A DNA stretch of 64,000 nt from the NCBI RefSeq assembly GCF_014207905.1, contig NZ_JACHLB010000004.1:124001-188000 (forward strand). Reading direction: 5' to 3'. Positions 61,327 through 64,000 of the stretch are shown in pieces. The notes below the pieces were generated by a model. That model had not been told where the DNA came from and did not search any database. It worked only from the letters and a program-made list of their open reading frames with translations. Numbering within the stretch: position 1 is the stretch's first letter; the number at the start of each line of letters is the position of its first letter. This DNA comes from Flavobacterium notoginsengisoli (GTDB lineage Bacteria; Bacteroidota; Bacteroidia; Flavobacteriales; Flavobacteriaceae). The position numbers and the translations under genes were made by a program.

Positions 61327-62326
61327 AAATGAGTGGTATTTTTACTTTAAAAGTGGTTTCGTTTTTGTCAATTTCGATTTCTTTGTGCACCAAATGCATA
61401 AAACGTTGGTTGATGTTATCCAATCCAACGCCTGTAGAAACTATAGCGCCTCTCTTCAACTGTATCGGATTTTCGATTACCAGAAAATCTTTTTCGCTGT
61501 AAAGCCTAATTTTTAAAGGTTTGTTTAAAGAAACGACATTGTGTTTGATGCAGTTTTCAATCAACAGCTGTAAAGCAAAAGGCGGAATAACCGATTCGTA
61601 CTGTTTTTCATCAATTTCATTTTCCAAAACAAAACCATCTTCAAAACGAGCTTTCAGCAAATAAACATACGAATCAAGAATCTGAATTTCTTCTCGAAGC
61701 GGAATCAAATCCAATTTTCTACTTTCTAATGTAAAACGGTAAAAGTCAGATAATTTCAGAATAAAATCGGAACTATTCTCGTCGTTCATATCCACCATCG
61801 ATTTCAAAGTATTCAAACTATTGAAAAGAAAATGCGGATTAATCTGCTGTTTTAGTAATTCGTATTGAGCGCCAAGATTAACGGCTTTTGTTCGTTCCAA
61901 TTCGACTCCCATTTGCTGAGTTTGATAGTTTTGAAAAAGCAGATGCAGAAACATATACACAATCAAATTGATCAAAACTCCACGGAGTTCGAACATAATT
62001 GGTGCATCCATTTTAGAAACCTGAAACAATTCCTGATGCGCGATTACCAGAATTACCATTAACAAAATACCTAGAACAACACTCAGTAAAAGCTTCCAAT
62101 TAAAAAGACTTTTGGCTGTTTTATTCGAAGAAAATTTCGGTAAACTGTAAATGTTGTAATACCATATAAAAAGGGAAAACAGCAGCGTAATCGAAGAGTT
62201 TATTATAAGATCTCCAGGTGTAGAATCGGCATCAAATAATTTAGGTATCGAAGCCATAACCGCCAGAGCAATCGAACTTCCCCAAATGACTTTGAGCGAA
62301 ACCTGAAAACGTTTTGGTTTTTCCAT
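61307..62326 (-). CDS. LytS-type sensor histidine kinase
   Basis: 339 aa. Four predicted membrane helices in the first 140 residues without an extra sensor domain, a coiled coil, then a His_kinase domain with 'QINPHFLFNSLNTL' (phospho-His) and a HATPase region ('LLIENCIKHN', 'GVGLDNINQRF'). Partner of the overlapping LytTR regulator. A -7 element TATCTTTG lies 18-25 nt upstream. Confidence 0.93.
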   Translation of the reverse strand: MEKPKRFQVSLKVIWGSSIALAVMASIPKLFDADSTPGDLIINSSITLLFSLFIWYYNIYSLPKFSSNKTAKSLFNWKLLLSVVLGILLMVILVIAHQELFQVSKMDAPIMFELRGVLINLIVYMFLHLLFQNYQTQQMGVELERTKAVNLGAQYELLKQQINPHFLFNSLNTLKSMVDMNDENSSDFILKLSDFYRFTLESRKLDLIPLREEIQILDSYVYLLKARFEDGFVLENEIDEKQYESVIPPFALQLLIENCIKHNVVSLNKPLKIRLYSEKDFLVIENPIQLKRGAIVSTGVGLDNINQRFMHLVHKEIEIDKNETTFKVKIPLIYDHRNN

Positions 62327-62343
62327 AGTTGTAGTTTAATAGT

Positions 62344-62351
62344 CAAAGATA
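62344..62351 (-). promoter_or_regulatory. Candidate -7 element of the LytS/LytTR operon
   Basis: The minus strand reads TATCTTTG (TAnnTTTG), 18 nt from the ATG. No TTG at the expected -33 distance. Confidence 0.45.
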
Positions 62352-62369
62352 GTTTTATTTGAAAAAGAT

Positions 62370-62637
62370 TTCACGCAGATTTTATAGGATTCTAGTAGAA
62401 TTTCGATTTCTTTTTTAAATCTCGCAAAGTCGCAGAGTCGCAAAGTTTTTATTCTCATTTTTTTGTCATTTCGAGGAACGAGAAATCTTCGCGAGTAACT
62501 CGACAAAGGTTGGAGAAATTCTGTGCGGAGCTACTTGTGAAGATTTCTCGTTCCTCGAAATGACAAACAGTGCGCGCAAAATAGAATCAAAAAAAATCTG
62601 CAAAATCTGATAAAATCCTTTTCAAATCTGCGTGAAA
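62370..62637. repeat. Nested composite repeat
   Basis: Outer inverted arms TTTCACGCAGAT (62370) and ATCTGCGTGAAA (62637 end) enclose a 28-bp cgcaaagtcgca-type repeat (62423-62450) and a perfect 28-bp inverted repeat (62462-62489 with 62540-62567, 'gtcatttcgaggaacgagaa'). The 320-bp gap holds no gene. Confidence 0.75.
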
Positions 62638-62646
62638 CAAAAAAAA

Positions 62647-63384
62647 TCAACCCCTTTTAACTCCCAAAATAACACCAGAATCCGCATCTTGAACAAAGCC
62701 AATAACCTCAAATCCTTGTACATTATAATTTTTAGGAAGATAAATTGTTGTCGTTCCTTTCTTGCCTTTATTCAAATTAACAGTCTGCAACTGACGTACA
62801 ATCTGATAATGCGATAAAACCCGATTCGCATTCTCCCCTCTTCTAACATTACTTTTTGCTTCTTTCTGAACAACGGCAAGTAATAAACGACTATTTTTTG
62901 AAGAGCTTTCCACATTATACTGTACTGAAAGTATATTTGAGTTTTGAACAGTTTCTAAACTCAAATTAGCTAAAGCAGATTTCGAAAGTGCCGATTTGAT
63001 TCCGTTTCTAAGACTTGTTTCTTGAGAACCGATATAATCTGATTTTCCGTTGATAATCACCTGAGGCGTGTAGATTGGTTCTTTACCCATAAACTGAGCA
63101 TAATCGTATTGTCTTTTGGTATAATCGGCATTGCTGAAAATATCTTTCCAACCCTGTTTGTCCCAATAATCAACGTGATAAGCCAATACATAAACGTTTT
63201 TATCTCGATATTCATTCTGAATTTTTGCCAGCAATTCATCTGCTGGCGGACAACTCGAACAGCCCTCTGAAGTATATAATTCTAAAAGTGCAAAACCTTT
63301 TTTATCTGTGTTCTGACCAAATACACCATTTCCAACCAAAAGAAACAGCATTAAAAAACCAGTTAATAATTTTATCTTTTTCAT
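62647..63384 (-). CDS. DUF1223 thioredoxin-like secreted protein
   Basis: 245 aa from the ATG at 63384; the start at 63417 lies inside a repeat element and is rejected. Signal peptide (about 1-23), then a thioredoxin-like domain with 'LLELYTSEGCSSCPPADELL' (Cys42, Cys45) and 'IYTPQVIINGKSDYIGS' (cis-Pro segment). This matches DUF1223. Probably periplasmic and redox-active; partner unknown. It lies near the Ohr peroxidase gene. Confidence 0.85.
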   Translation of the reverse strand: MKKIKLLTGFLMLFLLVGNGVFGQNTDKKGFALLELYTSEGCSSCPPADELLAKIQNEYRDKNVYVLAYHVDYWDKQGWKDIFSNADYTKRQYDYAQFMGKEPIYTPQVIINGKSDYIGSQETSLRNGIKSALSKSALANLSLETVQNSNILSVQYNVESSSKNSRLLLAVVQKEAKSNVRRGENANRVLSHYQIVRQLQTVNLNKGKKGTTTIYLPKNYNVQGFEVIGFVQDADSGVILGVKRG

Positions 63385-63400
63385 AATTTCTATTTTCTCT

Positions 63401-63489
63401 CCTGCAAGGTTTTCCAAACCTTGTAGGTATGTTTTTTTTTAAGATTTCAGCATACAATTAAACCTACAAGGTTTGGAAAACCTTGCAGG
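63401..63489. repeat. Perfect 28-bp inverted repeat
   Basis: Arms 63401-63428 and 63462-63489 (cctgcaaggttttcc... / ...ggaaaaccttgcagg) match perfectly around 33 nt. It lies between the DUF1223 and Ohr genes and covers the upstream edge of the former. Confidence 0.75.
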
Positions 63490-63505
63490 TTAAGCAATTT
63501 AGAAA

Positions 63506-63916
63506 TTAAAGAATGTTAATCTCAACGTTTATATTTCCTCTTGTCATTTTAGAATAAGGACAAGTCTGATGTGCCTGAGAAGCCAGTTTTTCAGCTGTTT
63601 CTAAATCTAAACCTGGAAGACTGATATTTAGTCTTGCCTGTAGAAAATATTCACCCTCTACAACACACAAATCTACCTCTGCATCTACTGCAGTTTCGCC
63701 TGGAAGTCTCACGCCGAATTTAGCAGCAGCAAGTCCTAAAGCTCCAATAAAACAAGCCGACCATCCTGCAGCAAACAACTGCTCTGGATTTGTTCCCGGA
63801 TGTGAAGATCCCGGCGAACTTAATTTGATATTTAATTGTTCATCCGAACTTTGAGAAGCTCCTTCTCTACCGCCTGTTGTATGTGTTTTTCCTGTGTATA
63901 AAACTTTTGTTTCCAT
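63506..63916 (-). CDS. ohr: Organic hydroperoxide resistance protein, Ohr/OsmC family
   Basis: 136 aa. Both redox cysteines are present: Cys55 in 'GWSACFIGAL' and Cys119 in 'HQTCPYSKMTRGN', plus the Arg in 'GGREG' (about 17) that polarises the peroxidatic Cys. The shape matches Ohr rather than OsmC. Thiol-dependent detoxification of organic peroxides in the cytoplasm. Monocistronic; no regulator of the OhrR type is in the window. Confidence 0.92.
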   Translation of the reverse strand: METKVLYTGKTHTTGGREGASQSSDEQLNIKLSSPGSSHPGTNPEQLFAAGWSACFIGALGLAAAKFGVRLPGETAVDAEVDLCVVEGEYFLQARLNISLPGLDLETAEKLASQAHQTCPYSKMTRGNINVEINIL

Positions 63917-64000
63917 GATTATTTGTGTAAAATGTTATTTGTAAAAAGTGAAATGTTTGTTGTAAAATTTGCGTTTTGAAAGGAATTAATAATTAACCAT

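Noticed and set aside
1..64000. tRNA, rRNA, riboswitch, prophage or insertion-sequence genes
   Set aside because: No cloverleaf, conserved aptamer or transposase/integrase frame was recognised on either strand; covariance-model searches could not be run.

Overview
The window reads as chromosomal DNA of a Flavobacterium-like member of the Bacteroidota. The evidence is low GC content, SusC/SusD and other TonB-dependent receptors, TPR-AraC membrane regulators, TAnnTTTG-type promoters, many intergenic palindromic repeats and very dense protein coding. No rRNA, tRNA, transposase, integrase, phage gene or CRISPR array was seen.

Layout. 1-5.7 kb: a membrane TPR/AraC regulator, small secreted proteins of unknown function, a zinc-ribbon/FAD monooxygenase fusion and an UlaG/UPF0173 hydrolase. 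5.9-28.1 kb: a block rich in hydrolases (six alpha/beta hydrolases, two isochorismatase-fold enzymes, an amidohydrolase, an atypical metallo-beta-lactamase-fold protein, an alginate-export-type porin and a NodB-fold deacetylase). It contains two paralogous two-component systems, each a TPR HisKA_2 kinase plus a receiver/AAA+/Fis regulator of the sigma-54 activator class. Candidate -24/-12 promoters precede several of the hydrolase genes, so this looks like a duplicated signal-responsive module controlling small-molecule hydrolysis. 28.2-36.3 kb: a Na+/H+ antiporter, a second deacetylase, an OmpR/HK pair and an Oar-like TonB receptor.

36.4-43.2 kb: two small orphan genes, then a minus-strand copper locus. 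It holds a YtkA-like lipoprotein, an OprC/NosA-like copper receptor with CxxxM and HxM motifs, an MbnP-like protein, a MauG/MbnH-type dihaem peroxidase, and two related small membrane proteins with a CxGxCxLxK motif. 43.3-54.2 kb: a small polysaccharide-utilisation locus (SusC, SusD, a XylE-like sugar porter, GH43, a GH26-like lipoprotein, and a divergent LacI regulator), probably for a xylose-containing glycan. It carries a 30-bp perfect palindrome in the divergent promoter region and a 16-unit heptanucleotide microsatellite just upstream of the GH26-like gene.

54.3-59.7 kb: a tightly packed seven-gene operon (FAD oxidoreductase, methyltransferase, type III polyketide synthase, FabZ-like dehydratase, divergent ketosynthase, ACP, phosphopantetheinyl transferase). 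It looks like a self-contained pathway in which a dedicated ACP-bound acyl chain primes a type III PKS, followed by oxidation and methylation. I do not know its product. 59.8-64 kb: a DoxX-like protein with a possible two-site operator, a LytS/LytTR two-component system, a DUF1223 thioredoxin-like protein and an Ohr/OsmC peroxidase.

Intergenic space holds several repeat families: a three-copy ~170-215 bp element, nested perfect inverted repeats of 28-29 bp, and copies of short palindromes. All assignments come from reading motifs by eye; no database search was run.
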